Source of the DNA: Amycolatopsis umgeniensis
GTDB taxonomy: Bacteria > Actinomycetota > Actinomycetes > Mycobacteriales > Pseudonocardiaceae
Direction: 5' to 3'
Assembly (NCBI RefSeq): GCF_014205155.1
Contig: NZ_JACHMX010000001.1
Coordinates: 7,440,001 to 7,504,000 of the forward strand
Length of the DNA stretch: 64,000 nt
This document shows positions 8,530 to 17,360 of the stretch, piece after piece; position 1 is the stretch's first letter; every line of letters starts with the position of its first letter. The translations under genes and the position numbers were made by a program. Under the pieces are notes generated by a model. It did not search any database. It had not been told where the DNA came from and was given only the letters and a program-made list of their open reading frames with translations.

Positions 8530-9304
8530 CCGTGTCCTGCTGTGGGTGGTGTTCGCGGTGCTGTTCACCGCGATCGTGCTGGCGCCGCTGCTGATGATCG
8601 TGCTGGCGTCGGTCGCCGGGAACTGGACGGGACTGCTGCCGGGCGCGCTCACCGGCTCGCATTTCGCGCAGGCGCTGTCCGGGGAGACGTTCGCGAGTCT
8701 TTCGGTGAGCATCCAGACCGGTGTCATCGCGTCGGTGGTCTCGGTGGTGCTGGGGACGTGGGCCGCGCTGGCCGCGCGGTCCGCGCCGTCGAAACTCAGG
8801 AAGGCCGTCGACACCCTGTTCCACCTGCCGATCGCGGTGCCGTCGGTGGTGCTGGGGCTGGCGTTGCTGGTCGCGTTCAGCCGTCCGCCACTGGCCTTCA
8901 ACGGCACACGCTGGATCGTGCTGCTGGGGCACTTGATGATCCTGCTGCCGTTCTCCTACAGCACCGTCTCCGCCGCGATCGCGCGGATGGACCCGTTGCT
9001 GGCGCAGGCGGCGGCGAGCCTCGGCGCGGGGCCGGTCCGTGTGCTGCTGAGGGTGCGGCTGCCGGTACTGCTGCCGTCGATCTCGGCGTCGGCGAGTCTC
9101 GCGCTGGCGATGTCGATGGGCGAACTGGGCGCGACGATGATGCTGTACCCGCCGGACTGGCGCACGCTGCCCGCCGGCATTTTCGCGCTCACGGACCGGG
9201 GACAGGTGTTCCTGGCGTCGGCGAGCACGGTGCTGTTGCTGGCCGTCACGCTCGCCGGGGTGGTGATCCTCGGACTGGCCCGCGGGCGGGCGGCCCAGCG
9301 TTGA
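8507..9304 (+). CDS. phnV: 2-aminoethylphosphonate ABC transporter, second permease
   Basis: A 265-residue permease with six predicted transmembrane helices. Its EAA loop is AQAAASLGAGPVRVLLRVRLPVLLP near residues 166-190. AAGGGAGG lies 6 nt before the ATG. The gene overlaps phnU by 23 bp in another frame, so the operon stays tightly coupled to its end. It forms the membrane channel with PhnU. No terminator hairpin follows; the next gene has its own promoter-like sequence 16 bp downstream. Confidence 0.88.
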   Translation: MLLWTRRSRVLLWVVFAVLFTAIVLAPLLMIVLASVAGNWTGLLPGALTGSHFAQALSGETFASLSVSIQTGVIASVVSVVLGTWAALAARSAPSKLRKAVDTLFHLPIAVPSVVLGLALLVAFSRPPLAFNGTRWIVLLGHLMILLPFSYSTVSAAIARMDPLLAQAAASLGAGPVRVLLRVRLPVLLPSISASASLALAMSMGELGATMMLYPPDWRTLPAGIFALTDRGQVFLASASTVLLLAVTLAGVVILGLARGRAAQR

Positions 9305-9319
9305 ATGACACAGCGCTGA

Positions 9320-9348
9320 TGCAACCGTTCACCGCGCTCGTTCCGTCC
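9320..9348 (+). promoter_or_regulatory. ECF-like promoter of first lipoprotein, leaderless
   Basis: TGCAACC (9320-9326), a 17-bp spacer and CGTCC (9344-9348) are followed 7 nt later by the ATG at 9356. The same arrangement occurs at 9840-9868 before the next gene. The spacing and GC-rich -10 suggest an ECF sigma factor, which is an inference. The start would lie at or next to the start codon, and no ribosome-binding site is present. Confidence 0.55.
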
Positions 9349-9355
9349 AGCCGCC

Positions 9356-9832
9356 ATGAAGAACGCAGCGAAGATGCTGGGCGCGGGGCTCGTGCTCGCC
9401 GCGACGGCCGCCTGCGGCGCGGGCGGCCCGGGAGCACCGGAGAACACGAGCACCCCACCGGTCGTCACCACGCCCTCGGATCTGCCCACCTCCCTCCCGG
9501 CCAGCCCGCCGGTCGCGAAACCACCGGTCTCGCGACCGACCGTCGGCCCACCGCCCTCGGACAAGATGCTGCCGCCGTCGCAGGTCGACGCCAAGGTGCC
9601 CGCGCAGGTCAGCGCCGAGAACGGCGGCTTGAACGTGCACGTCGAACTGAGCGGCTGCGACGAGGCGACGGCGAACCTCGGCGAGCAGAACACGCAGCGG
9701 GTCGTGATCAAGGTGAAGATCGATCACGGCGAACCGGGGCGGATGTGCCCGCAGGTCATCCGCTACGCCGTCCTGCCGGTGAAACTCACCGAGCCGATCG
9801 GGCCGAGGGCCGTCGTCGTGGAAGCGGGTTGA
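9356..9832 (+). CDS. Small proline-rich lipoprotein, unknown function
   Basis: A 158-residue protein not recognised as a named family. It has a lipoprotein signal with lipobox TAAC (Cys20), then a Pro/Ser/Thr-rich linker (about residues 21-75) that probably spans the wall. A C-terminal domain of about 80 residues follows with two cysteines (SGCDEAT and GRMCPQV) that could form a disulfide. The following gene encodes a paralogue with the same plan: linker, GG-N/T-LN-V/I segment, a GC..ATA motif and a G-QMC-like motif. The two are a tandem duplication. Exported and membrane-anchored; no function is claimed. Confidence 0.75.
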   Translation: MKNAAKMLGAGLVLAATAACGAGGPGAPENTSTPPVVTTPSDLPTSLPASPPVAKPPVSRPTVGPPPSDKMLPPSQVDAKVPAQVSAENGGLNVHVELSGCDEATANLGEQNTQRVVIKVKIDHGEPGRMCPQVIRYAVLPVKLTEPIGPRAVVVEAG

Positions 9833-9839
9833 GATCATG

Positions 9840-9868
9840 TGCAACCCCACGGCGGCCTCGTTCCGTCC
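9840..9868 (+). promoter_or_regulatory. ECF-like promoter of second lipoprotein, leaderless
   Basis: TGCAACC, 17 bp, then CGTCC ending 7 nt before the ATG at 9876. Boxes, spacer length and distance to ATG are the same as at 9320-9348, and the 3' part of the spacer (CTCGTTC) is also identical. An in-frame ATG at 9837 lies upstream of this promoter and is therefore not the start. Confidence 0.55.
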
Positions 9869-9875
9869 TAGCCGC

Positions 9876-10394
9876 ATGAGGTACTTAACGAATGTCATCG
9901 GCCTTGGCCTGATCGTCGTTGCGGTATCCGCTTGCGGGGCGCAGAACCAGGCAGCGGAACCCGCGGCCGGACCCGGTAGCGGCACCCTGAGTACCGTGCC
10001 GCCGTCGCCGACCGCGCCGCCTTCCTCCTCGCCGACGCTCCCGCCGGTCAGCCAGCCCGGGCAGCCGGGCGCGCCGCGTCAGGAGGTTCCGGAGGGCAGC
10101 GCGAAGCTGCCGGACAAGCAGCTCGACGCGTCGGCGCTTCCCGCGGACTATCCGCGTGAGGTGTACACCAGCAACGGCGGGACGATCCTGAACATCCGCG
10201 GCCAGGAAGGCGGCTGCGGGCACGCGACGGCGGAGGCCGCGCAGCAGGACGGGAACCGGGTCACGGTCAACCTGACCGAACTGAAGGGCCAGACCGGCCA
10301 GATGTGCACGATGGACATCCGGCATCCGGTGATCTCGGTGGCGCTTTCGGCGCCGCTGGGGGAGCGGACCGTGGTGTTGAAGCAGATGCGGTGA
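9876..10394 (+). CDS. Small proline-rich lipoprotein, paralogue of the preceding gene
   Basis: A 172-residue predicted lipoprotein with lipobox VSAC (Cys20), a Pro/Ser/Thr linker (PPSPTAPPSSSPTLPP and similar) and a C-terminal domain with GGCGHATAEA and GQMCTMDI, parallel to the two-cysteine domain of its neighbour at 9356. The start is set at 9876 because it begins a proper signal peptide (MRYLTNVIGLGLIVVAVSAC) and has the shared promoter 7 nt upstream. A start at 9837 would add 13 residues before the signal. The function is unknown. A hairpin follows the stop. Confidence 0.75.
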   Translation: MRYLTNVIGLGLIVVAVSACGAQNQAAEPAAGPGSGTLSTVPPSPTAPPSSSPTLPPVSQPGQPGAPRQEVPEGSAKLPDKQLDASALPADYPREVYTSNGGTILNIRGQEGGCGHATAEAAQQDGNRVTVNLTELKGQTGQMCTMDIRHPVISVALSAPLGERTVVLKQMR

Positions 10395-10400
10395 CGGCGA

Positions 10401-10441
10401 AAGGCCCCTTTCCTCGCAGTGGACGCGAGGAAAGGGGCCTT
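10401..10441. terminator. Hairpin between convergent lipoprotein and fumarase genes
   Basis: A perfect 17-bp stem (10401-10417 with 10425-10441) and a 7-nt loop. It starts 6 bp after the lipoprotein stop and ends 5 bp before the fumarase stop, so it can serve both strands. Its left arm carries AAGG-CCC-CTTT, the nested core of the hairpin family described in the findings. No U-run follows. Confidence 0.75.
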
Positions 10442-10446
10442 CCCGC

Positions 10447-12108
10447 TCAGCGGAAGCTGATCTGCAGCACCGGTTCCGAAGTGGCCTCGAAGAAGTCGTT
10501 GCCCTTGTCGTCGATGACGATGAACGCGGGGAAGTCCTCGACCTCGATCTTCCAGACCGCTTCCATGCCCAGCTCGGCGTACTCGAGGACGTCGACCTTC
10601 TTGATGCAGTCCTGCGCGAGCCGCGCGGCCGGGCCGCCGATCGAACCGAGGTAGAACCCGCCGTGCTCGTTGCACGCCGAGGTCACCTTCTTCGACCGGT
10701 TGCCCTTCGCCAGCATCACCAGCGAGCCGCCCGCGGCCTGGAACTGCTCGACGTAGGAGTCCATCCGGCCCGCGGTGGTCGGCCCGAAGGAACCCGACGC
10801 GTAGCCCTCGGGAGTCTTCGCCGGGCCCGCGTAGTACACGGGGTGGTCGCGAAGGTACTGAGGCATTTCTTCGCCCGCGTCCAGCCGCTCGGCGATCTTC
10901 GCGTGCGCGATGTCGCGGGCGACGACGAGCGGGCCGGTCAGTGACAGGCGCGTCTTCACCGGCAACCGCGAGAGCTGCGCGCGGATCTCGTCCATCGGGC
11001 GGTTGAGGTCGACGGCCACCACCTCGTCGGACAGGTCGTCCTCGGTGACGTCCGGCAGGAACCGCGCCGGGTCGCGCTCGAGCTGCTCCAGGAAGACACC
11101 GTCGGCGGTGATCTTCGCCTTGGCCTGGCGGTCGGCCGAACACGAGACGGCGACGCCGACCGGGCAGGACGCGCCGTGGCGCGGCAGGCGGATCACGCGA
11201 ACGTCGTGGCAGAAGTACTTGCCGCCGAACTGCGCGCCGATGCCGAACTGGCGCGTCATCTCCAGCACCTGCTGTTCGAGGTCGACGTCACGGAAACCGT
11301 GGCCCAGCTCGGAACCCTCGGTGGGCAGGTCGTCGAGATAGCGGGCCGAGGCCAGCTTCGCGACCTTCAGGTTGAACTCCGCCGACGTACCGCCGACGAC
11401 GATCGCGAGGTGGTACGGCGGGCAGGCGGCGGTACCGAGGCTGCGCAGTTTCTCGTCGAGGAACTTCGCGAGCCTCTTCGGGTTCAGGACCGCTTTGGTT
11501 TCCTGATAGAGGAACGTCTTGTTCGCGCTGCCGCCGCCCTTGGCCATGAACAGGAATTCATAGCTGGGAACTTCGGATTGACCATCTTTGTGATAGAGCT
11601 CGATCTGCGCGGGCAAGTTGGTGCCCGTATTTCGCTCATCCCAGAAATTCACCGGCGCCATCTGCGAATAGCGCAGATTCAACTCCTGATAGGCGTCGAA
11701 AATGCCCCGCGACAGCGCGCGCTCGTCGTCGGCGCCGGTGAGCACGCCTTCGCCGCGTTTGCCGATCACGATCGCGGTGCCGGTGTCCTGGCACATCGGG
11801 AGGACGCCGCCGGCGGAGATCGCCGCGTTGCGCAGCAGGTCCATCGCGACGAACCGGTCGTTGCCGCTCGCCTCCGGGTCGTCGACGATCGCGCGCAGCT
11901 GCGCCAGGTGTGACGAGCGCAACAGGTGCTGGATGTCGGTGATCGCGGTCTTGGCGAGCTTGGTCAGTGCTTCGGGCTCGACCTTGAGGAATTTCCGGCC
12001 CGCCGCTTCGACGACCTCGACACCTTCGGCGCTGAGCAGCCTGTACTCGGTGTGGGTGTCCTTGGCGAGCGGAAGGACTTCAGTGTGCTGGAACGTGGTG
12101 GGCGCCAC
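10447..12108 (-). CDS. Fumarate hydratase class I (iron-sulfur)
   Basis: A 553-residue class I fumarase, which interconverts fumarate and malate in the citric acid cycle using an oxygen-labile [4Fe-4S] cluster. The N-terminal alpha-type domain holds MCQDTGTA (first cluster cysteine) and the second and third cysteines lie in [15 protein letters not shown]. The C-terminal beta domain has TTAGRMDSY and [12 protein letters not shown]. The GTG at 12106-12108 is chosen because AAAGGAG lies 8 nt upstream; the frame extends 52 residues further but with no family similarity. It is fused as one chain, as in E. coli FumA, unlike two-subunit forms. Confidence 0.93.
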   Translation of the reverse strand: MAPTTFQHTEVLPLAKDTHTEYRLLSAEGVEVVEAAGRKFLKVEPEALTKLAKTAITDIQHLLRSSHLAQLRAIVDDPEASGNDRFVAMDLLRNAAISAGGVLPMCQDTGTAIVIGKRGEGVLTGADDERALSRGIFDAYQELNLRYSQMAPVNFWDERNTGTNLPAQIELYHKDGQSEVPSYEFLFMAKGGGSANKTFLYQETKAVLNPKRLAKFLDEKLRSLGTAACPPYHLAIVVGGTSAEFNLKVAKLASARYLDDLPTEGSELGHGFRDVDLEQQVLEMTRQFGIGAQFGGKYFCHDVRVIRLPRHGASCPVGVAVSCSADRQAKAKITADGVFLEQLERDPARFLPDVTEDDLSDEVVAVDLNRPMDEIRAQLSRLPVKTRLSLTGPLVVARDIAHAKIAERLDAGEEMPQYLRDHPVYYAGPAKTPEGYASGSFGPTTAGRMDSYVEQFQAAGGSLVMLAKGNRSKKVTSACNEHGGFYLGSIGGPAARLAQDCIKKVDVLEYAELGMEAVWKIEVEDFPAFIVIDDKGNDFFEATSEPVLQISFR

Positions 12109-12247
12109 TGCGCGGGCTCCTTTGCCGGCATCGGGAACCCGCCCACGGTACAAGGCGGGTCCCGAGTGATCGGCGCCGCGTCCGGGAGCGCTAAAGCGGA
12201 CTGCAATTCTCACACTGCATTTTGTCGCCGCGCCCCACAAATTAGTT

Positions 12248-12285
12248 CGGGAGGCCGGGCCCACCCCGACGGACCCGACCTCCCG
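12248..12285 (-). terminator. Terminator-like hairpin downstream of sigB
   Basis: A 15-bp stem with two wobble pairs and an 8-nt loop (CGGGAGG...CCTCCCG outer pairs), 132 bp after the sigma gene stop and 140 bp before the fumarase start. The rest of the 308-bp gap (12109-12416) shows no other structure or gene. Confidence 0.5.
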
Positions 12286-12416
12286 GGGAAAGCGATCCGG
12301 GCGCGAACACCCGACCGCGAAGACTTATTACCTGCTCGACGGTCTCGTGACGCAGGTCATAAGTCAACGCTGCCGAACGGGTGTCGCTTTTTCGGCGCCG
12401 AAAGGCGCAGTGAGGA

Positions 12417-13448
12417 CTACGAAGCGTAGGCGCGCAGGCGGTCGGCCCGCTCACCCTGACGAAGCTTCGACATGACCTCTCGCTCGATCTGGCGAACGCG
12501 CTCACGGGAGAGCCCGAAGTGCTTGCCGATCTGGTCGAGAGTGCGCGGCTGGCCGTCGTCGAGGCCGTAGCGCAGGCGGATCACCTGGGACTCCCTGTCG
12601 TCCAGCGTCGCGAGCACGCGGCGCAGATCGTCCTGGAGCAGACCGGAGATCACGGCGCTTTCGGCGTCGGTCGCCTCGGAGTCCTCGATGAAGTCACCGA
12701 GCGGGGCGTCCTCCTCGGTGCCGACCGGCATGTCGAGGCTCACCGGGTCACGCGAGTGGTCGAGCAGATCGGAGATCTTGTGCGCCGGAATGCCCGATTC
12801 GGCGGACAGTTCCTCGTGCGTGGCGTCGCGCCCGAGCTGCTGGTGCAGATCGCGCTTGATGCGGGCCAGCTTGTTCACCTGTTCCACCAGGTGGACCGGC
12901 AGCCGGATGGTGCGTCCCTGGTCGGCCATCCCCCTGGTGATGGCCTGGCGGATCCACCAGGTGGCGTAGGTCGAGAACTTGAATCCCTTGGAGTAGTCGA
13001 ACTTCTCCACCGCGCGGATCAGACCCAGGTTCCCCTCCTGGATCAGGTCGAGCAGCGGCATCCCCCGGCCGGTGTACCGCTTCGCGAGCGAGACCACGAG
13101 GCGGAGGTTGGCCTCCAGCAGGTGGTTCTTCGCGACGTGGCCGTCACGCACGAGGGCGGACATCTCCGAGCGCCGCTTCGGCGTGAGGCTCTCGGCCGTG
13201 TCGATCATGTGCTGGGCGAACACCCCGGCCTCGATGCGCTTGGCCAGCTCGACCTCGTCGGCGGCGGACAGCAGTGCCGTCTTGCCGATTCCGTTGAGGT
13301 ACACGCGAACGAGGTCCGCGGCCGGGCTCTGGGCGTCGAGGTCGGCGTCGGTGAGGGCCCCCGCGCTCACCGGCTCCTGGGTGGATTGCGCCGGGATACG
13401 GCGCTCGCGAATCCCGCGCGCTTCGCGTTCGAGAGTCTGGACTGACAT
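12417..13448 (-). CDS. sigB: RNA polymerase sigma factor, group 2 (SigB/HrdD type)
   Basis: A 343-residue sigma-70 protein without the long acidic N-terminus of the primary factor at 47335. It has region 1.2 ([17 protein letters not shown]), region 2 ([24 protein letters not shown], then [19 protein letters not shown]...[10 protein letters not shown]), region 3, and region 4 with the helix-turn-helix [19 protein letters not shown]. This is the SigB type of mycobacteria, used in stress and stationary phase. The ATG at 13446-13448 has GGGAGG upstream. An ECF-type promoter at 13570-13596 suggests induction by SigE/SigH-like factors. Confidence 0.92.
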   Translation of the reverse strand: MSVQTLEREARGIRERRIPAQSTQEPVSAGALTDADLDAQSPAADLVRVYLNGIGKTALLSAADEVELAKRIEAGVFAQHMIDTAESLTPKRRSEMSALVRDGHVAKNHLLEANLRLVVSLAKRYTGRGMPLLDLIQEGNLGLIRAVEKFDYSKGFKFSTYATWWIRQAITRGMADQGRTIRLPVHLVEQVNKLARIKRDLHQQLGRDATHEELSAESGIPAHKISDLLDHSRDPVSLDMPVGTEEDAPLGDFIEDSEATDAESAVISGLLQDDLRRVLATLDDRESQVIRLRYGLDDGQPRTLDQIGKHFGLSRERVRQIEREVMSKLRQGERADRLRAYAS

Positions 13449-13569
13449 TCTGCCTCCCCGGTCACGGGCTGAACGTGCTGCGGTGTGTCCGCCGGATCCG
13501 CCTCGGCGTAGCAAGCCCTGTGGAAAACCCGCTACTCCTCGTCGGCCCAGCTTGGCTGGACACTTTGCT

Positions 13570-13596
13570 CAACGCCGGGAGGTCCGAAAACGTTCC
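13570..13596 (-). promoter_or_regulatory. Stress-type (SigE/SigH-like) promoter of sigB
   Basis: On the minus strand GGAAC and GTTG are separated by exactly 18 bp, matching the consensus of SigE/SigH of mycobacteria and SigR of Streptomyces. It would give a 5' leader of about 115 nt. In M. tuberculosis sigB is driven by a promoter of this class, so the match has precedent. Confidence 0.6.
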
Positions 13597-13695
13597 CGGC
13601 CGCTACAGAGGAGACGGGCGGCTGACCTGGGACGTTGCTCGACCAACCCTGAGCTTTTCCTGAGAATGCCCGTGCGGGGGAGAAACAAACGTGGT

Positions 13696-14121
13696 CTAGA
13701 CCTCTACGAGGAGCGTGAAGGGACCGTCGTTCACGCTCCGGACCGCCATCATGGCCCCGAACCGGCCGGTCTCGACGCGCGCGCCGCGTTCGCGCAGGGC
13801 GTCGACGACGGCCGTCACGAGAGGCTCGGCGGTTTCCGGCCGGGCGGCCGCCGTCCACGACGGACGGCGGCCTTTGCGGGTATCGCCGTAAAGGGTGAAC
13901 TGGCTTACGACAAGCAGGGGTGCGCCGGTGGTGGCACACGACTCTTCGTCGCGAAGTATGCGAGCTTCGTGAAGTTTGCGTGCCATCGTGGCGGCCTTCG
14001 TCACGTCGTCGTCGACGTGGATTCCCAGCAGTACCAGCAAACCCGGTTCGCCGATGGCGCCCGTCACCTCGTCGCCGACGGTCACGCTCGCTTCCGTGAC
14101 CCTCGCCACCACCGCCCGCAT
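13696..14121 (-). CDS. dtd: D-aminoacyl-tRNA deacylase
   Basis: A 141-residue DTD. It frees D-amino acids (and glycine) mischarged on tRNA. Visible family motifs are the N-terminal [15 protein letters not shown], the SQFTLYGDT motif near residue 74 that forms the active site, and the C-terminal [11 protein letters not shown] that carries the Gly-Pro pair used for chiral proofreading. Length and ends fit the family exactly. Its ATG overlaps the TGA of the upstream methyltransferase gene by one base (TGATG), so the two are translationally coupled. Confidence 0.94.
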   Translation of the reverse strand: MRAVVARVTEASVTVGDEVTGAIGEPGLLVLLGIHVDDDVTKAATMARKLHEARILRDEESCATTGAPLLVVSQFTLYGDTRKGRRPSWTAAARPETAEPLVTAVVDALRERGARVETGRFGAMMAVRSVNDGPFTLLVEV

Positions 14122-15617
14122 CAGACGGCGGGCAGCAGCATGCCGTGCCGGACCAGTTCGCGGACGACGGGCAGCGCGGCGGCGGCCAGTTCCTCCGGTT
14201 CGAGGCCCTGGGCGGCCGCCAGGAGTTCGATCAGGTCCTCCAGGGGCAGCGCGCCCCGGCAGCCGGCGAGCAAGCGTGTGGCCAGCTCGTCGACCTCGTG
14301 CGACCAGCCGGGACCGTCGGTGCGGTGCAGCCGCTGGACGGTCGTGGCCCAGCCCTCGTCGCCCGGCTCGGCGACGCTTTCCAGCAGGACGCTCTCCGGG
14401 ACACGGAACCGGGTGTCGAGGAGTGACTCCCCGTTGGCGCGCAGCCAGTCCACCCGGTCCAGCCAGTTCGCCGCCTCGGCGCCCAGCGGGTCGTCGTAGG
14501 CCTGCCGGAGGTCCTCGCACACGATGGTCGGGGTCTGGCCTGACGCCCGGCGCAGGGTGACGAAGCCGAAACCGATGCCTTGGACGTCGTTTTCGGCGAA
14601 CCAGTCGAGCCAGTCGCCGGATTTCGCGCGGCCTTCGGGGGAGCGGGGGTCGATGCCCGCGTCGCGCAGCCACGTGCCGACGTACAGGCCCGGATCCGCG
14701 ATGTCCCGCTGGACGAACCACGCGTCGGTCTCGGCGGGCAGCCAGCGGGTCACCCGGTCGCCCCAGTCCTCGCCCTCGACGTGCAGCCAGGACGCGAGGA
14801 GCTGGCCGCTGCCGCCCTCGTTGAGGAAGCCCGGCAGCTGCCGCACCACGAGCGCGCTGGCGTCGTCGCCCGCGAGTCCGGAGTCGCGGTAGGTGTAGTC
14901 CACCCGCGGCGGGCCGACCACGAACGGGGGATTGCAGACGATCCGGTCGAACCGGCGCCGCGCGACCGGCGCGAACCACTCGCCCCGGACGAGCTCGACG
15001 TCCAGTTCGTTGAGCCGGAAGGTGGCCGCGGCGAGCGCCAGCGCACGGGCCGAGACGTCGGTGGCGGTGACCTTCTTCGCGTGGCGGGTGGCGTGCAGCG
15101 CCTGGACGCCGTTACCGGTGCCGACGTCGAGCAGGCTGCCGACCTCGCGGCGGCTGGTCGCGCGGATCAGGTTGAGCGAGGCGTGCCCGACGCCGAGAAC
15201 GTGGTCTTCGGGAACGGCCTCGCCCAGGACATCGGCGTCGAGGTCCGAGACGACCCACCAGGAACTCTCGTCGTCGCCGTGCGGGCGGACGTCGAGACCG
15301 GCCCGGTAGCCGTCGGCGGCGGGGACGAGCAGCGTGGCGGCGACGGCGTCGTCGACCGACAGTGGCGCGAAAGCGGCCTCGACCTCCTTCTCCGGCTCGG
15401 TCGAGCCCAGGAGGAACAGGCGGATCAGCGTGCCGAGGTCTCCGGCGTCGCGAGTCGCTCGATAGGCGGGTTCGGGTTCGCCGCGGCCGAGGGCAGCGTG
15501 CGAGGAGCCGAGGGCGCCGATCACACCGTCGGTGTCGTAGCCTGCCCGGCGGAAAGCGTCCCGCAGCCTCGCGCAGACGTCGTCGGACAGGTCGGGGAGG
15601 GCTGCTCGTGTGCTCAC
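14121..15617 (-). CDS. Class I SAM-dependent methyltransferase with NPPF motif (DUF7059/7782 type)
   Basis: A 498-residue protein with three parts: an N-terminal domain (to about residue 130), a Rossmann methyltransferase core with SAM motif LLDVGTGNG at 162-170 and NPPF at 229-232, and a C-terminal helical domain of about 150 residues. The NPPF tetrapeptide is typical of enzymes that methylate amide or exocyclic amino nitrogens in proteins, RNA or DNA, so an N-methyltransferase is likely; the substrate is unknown. The GTG at 15615-15617 begins directly after TATTACTTAAC, with no ribosome-binding site, so the mRNA may be leaderless. It is co-transcribed with dtd, and 24 bp separate it from the divergent M20 gene. 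Confidence 0.85.
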   Translation of the reverse strand: MSTRAALPDLSDDVCARLRDAFRRAGYDTDGVIGALGSSHAALGRGEPEPAYRATRDAGDLGTLIRLFLLGSTEPEKEVEAAFAPLSVDDAVAATLLVPAADGYRAGLDVRPHGDDESSWWVVSDLDADVLGEAVPEDHVLGVGHASLNLIRATSRREVGSLLDVGTGNGVQALHATRHAKKVTATDVSARALALAAATFRLNELDVELVRGEWFAPVARRRFDRIVCNPPFVVGPPRVDYTYRDSGLAGDDASALVVRQLPGFLNEGGSGQLLASWLHVEGEDWGDRVTRWLPAETDAWFVQRDIADPGLYVGTWLRDAGIDPRSPEGRAKSGDWLDWFAENDVQGIGFGFVTLRRASGQTPTIVCEDLRQAYDDPLGAEAANWLDRVDWLRANGESLLDTRFRVPESVLLESVAEPGDEGWATTVQRLHRTDGPGWSHEVDELATRLLAGCRGALPLEDLIELLAAAQGLEPEELAAAALPVVRELVRHGMLLPAV

Positions 15618-15641
15618 GTTAAGTAATACTGCCAGGATGAG

Positions 15642-16910
15642 GTGGTGAGCCTCGAAAGTGTCCTGGCACCGCTGCGCGCGGCGCTGCCCGGATTGGAAGA
15701 CCTGTACACCGACCTCCACCGGCATCCGGAGTTGTCGTTCGCCGAAACCCGGACGGCCGCCGAACTGGCCCGGCGGCTGGAGGCCGACGGTTACGAGGTG
15801 CACACCGGCATCGGGCGCACCGGCGTCCTCGGCGTGCTGCGCAACGGGCCCGGGCCGAAGGTGATGCTGCGCGCCGACATCGACGCGCTGCCGGTCGAGG
15901 AGAAGACCGGCCTGCCCTACGCGAGCACCGCCCGCGGGGTCGACGCCGAAGGCCGCGACGTTCCGGTGATGCACGCCTGTGGCCACGACATGCACGCCAC
16001 CTGGCTCTCCGGCGCCGCGTCGCTGCTGGCCGCCGGACGTGCGCACTGGTCCGGCACCCTGCTGGTCGTCTTCCAGCCGGGGGAGGAGGAAGGGGACGGT
16101 GCCGTCGGCATGGTCCGGGATGGCGTCTTCGAGCCCGGGGGCAAACCCGACGTCGTCCTCGGCCAGCACGTCGTCCCCGGCCCGGCGGGCTGGGTGCTGA
16201 CCAGGCCCGGCGTGATCATGGCGGCCACCGACGCGCTGCGCATCACGCTGCACGGCCGGGGCGGACACGGTTCGCGCCCCGAGACGACCGTGGATCCCGC
16301 GGTGCTCGCCGCGTCCGTGGTGCTGAAGCTGCAGACCATCGTCTCGCGGGAGATTTCGGCGACCGAGTCGGCGGTGGTGACCGTCGGTTCGCTGCACGTC
16401 GGGACCGCGCACAACATCATCGCCGACCACGCCGTGCTCGAGGTCAACATCCGGTCGTTCGACCAGGCCGTGCGGGAGAAGGTCGTCGCCGCCGTCGAGC
16501 GGATCGTCCAGGGCGAGGCCGCCACCGCGGGCGCGCCGAAAGCGCCGGAGATCGAGCGCATCGGCACGTTCCCGGTCACCGAGAACGACGCCGCGGCCAC
16601 CGAAGGCCTCACCGCCGCGTTCCGCGACCATTTCGGCGAGGGGCGCGTCATGCCCGCGCCGCTGGTCACCGGCAGCGAGGACTTCAGCGAGTTCGGCCGC
16701 GCCGCCGGGGTCCCGTCGGTGTTCTGGCTGGTCGGCGGGCTGGACGCGGATCAGGTGATCGCCGCGATGACGGCGGGCCGGTTCGAACAGGACATCCCGT
16801 CGAACCACTCGCCGCTGTTCGCGCCGATCCCGCATCCGACGCTTTCGGCCGGCGTCGAAACGCTCGTGGTCGCGGCCTTGCACCGGTTCACCCACCCAGG
16901 TGTCGGATGA
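15642..16910 (+). CDS. M20 family metallo-amidohydrolase
   Basis: A 422-residue M20D-type hydrolase of the hippurate/amino-acid amide group. The two-metal site shows in HRHPELSF near the N-terminus, MHACGHDMH near residues 109-117, and QPGEEEGDGA with the metal/general-base glutamates. The dimerisation lid contains GRGGHGSRPE, and a final metal ligand is in the NHSPLF segment near the C-terminus. It probably removes an acyl group from an N-acyl amino acid; the substrate is unknown. It is cytoplasmic, with no signal peptide. The next gene overlaps or follows within 40 bp. Confidence 0.9.
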   Translation: MVSLESVLAPLRAALPGLEDLYTDLHRHPELSFAETRTAAELARRLEADGYEVHTGIGRTGVLGVLRNGPGPKVMLRADIDALPVEEKTGLPYASTARGVDAEGRDVPVMHACGHDMHATWLSGAASLLAAGRAHWSGTLLVVFQPGEEEGDGAVGMVRDGVFEPGGKPDVVLGQHVVPGPAGWVLTRPGVIMAATDALRITLHGRGGHGSRPETTVDPAVLAASVVLKLQTIVSREISATESAVVTVGSLHVGTAHNIIADHAVLEVNIRSFDQAVREKVVAAVERIVQGEAATAGAPKAPEIERIGTFPVTENDAAATEGLTAAFRDHFGEGRVMPAPLVTGSEDFSEFGRAAGVPSVFWLVGGLDADQVIAAMTAGRFEQDIPSNHSPLFAPIPHPTLSAGVETLVVAALHRFTHPGVG

Positions 16911-16948
16911 GCCCGGCGAGTGGGAGCATGGAAGCCGGAGGTGGTGCT

Positions 16949-17281
16949 GTGAACGCGCCCGCCCACGGTCCCGAACCGAGGGAACCCGCTCCGGTGCTGA
17001 TCACCGAAGCCGCCCCGTCCTACGAAGACCAGCTCGCCAAGCGGAAGCGGAAGTACATCATCATGATGTCGTTCCGCATCCCTTGCCTCATCCTCGCCGG
17101 GATCTTCTACGAGACCTGGTGGCTCGCGCTGGCACTGATCGCGATCTCGATCCCGCTGCCGTGGATCGCCGTCCTGGTGGCCAACGACCGGCCGCCGCGC
17201 AAGAGCGAAGAGGTCAACCGTTTCCAGGCGGAGCCGACCCGGATCGAAGGCAGCACGCATCGCGTCATCGACGGCGGCTGA
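16949..17281 (+). CDS. DUF3099 small membrane protein
   Basis: A 110-residue protein with an Ala/Pro-rich start, a basic stretch (QLAKRKRKYIIMM) and two closely spaced hydrophobic segments (IPCLILAGIFYETWW and ALALIAISIPLPWIAVLVA). It is probably a hairpin membrane protein with both ends in the cytoplasm. It belongs to DUF3099, an actinobacterial family without known function. The GTG at 16949 is preferred because GGAGGTGG lies 5 nt upstream. An ATG at 16907, overlapping the stop of the M20 gene as ATGA, would add 14 residues. Confidence 0.82.
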   Translation: MNAPAHGPEPREPAPVLITEAAPSYEDQLAKRKRKYIIMMSFRIPCLILAGIFYETWWLALALIAISIPLPWIAVLVANDRPPRKSEEVNRFQAEPTRIEGSTHRVIDGG

Positions 17282-17299
17282 CGCGCTTAGCGTCCGGCT

Positions 17300-17354
17300 G
17301 TCCGTGAAGGCCTCCTTGAGGGACTCAGAGTCCCTCAAGGAGGCCTTCACGGAC
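17300..17354. repeat. Perfect 26-bp hairpin, AAGG-N3-CCTT type
   Basis: Two perfectly complementary 26-nt arms with a 3-nt loop. Each arm carries the small palindrome AAGG-CCT-CCTT. It lies between the convergent DUF3099 and psuK genes (18 and 6 bp from their stops), so it may terminate both. A stem this long is far more than termination needs. Confidence 0.9.
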
Positions 17355-17360
17355 TTCCAG

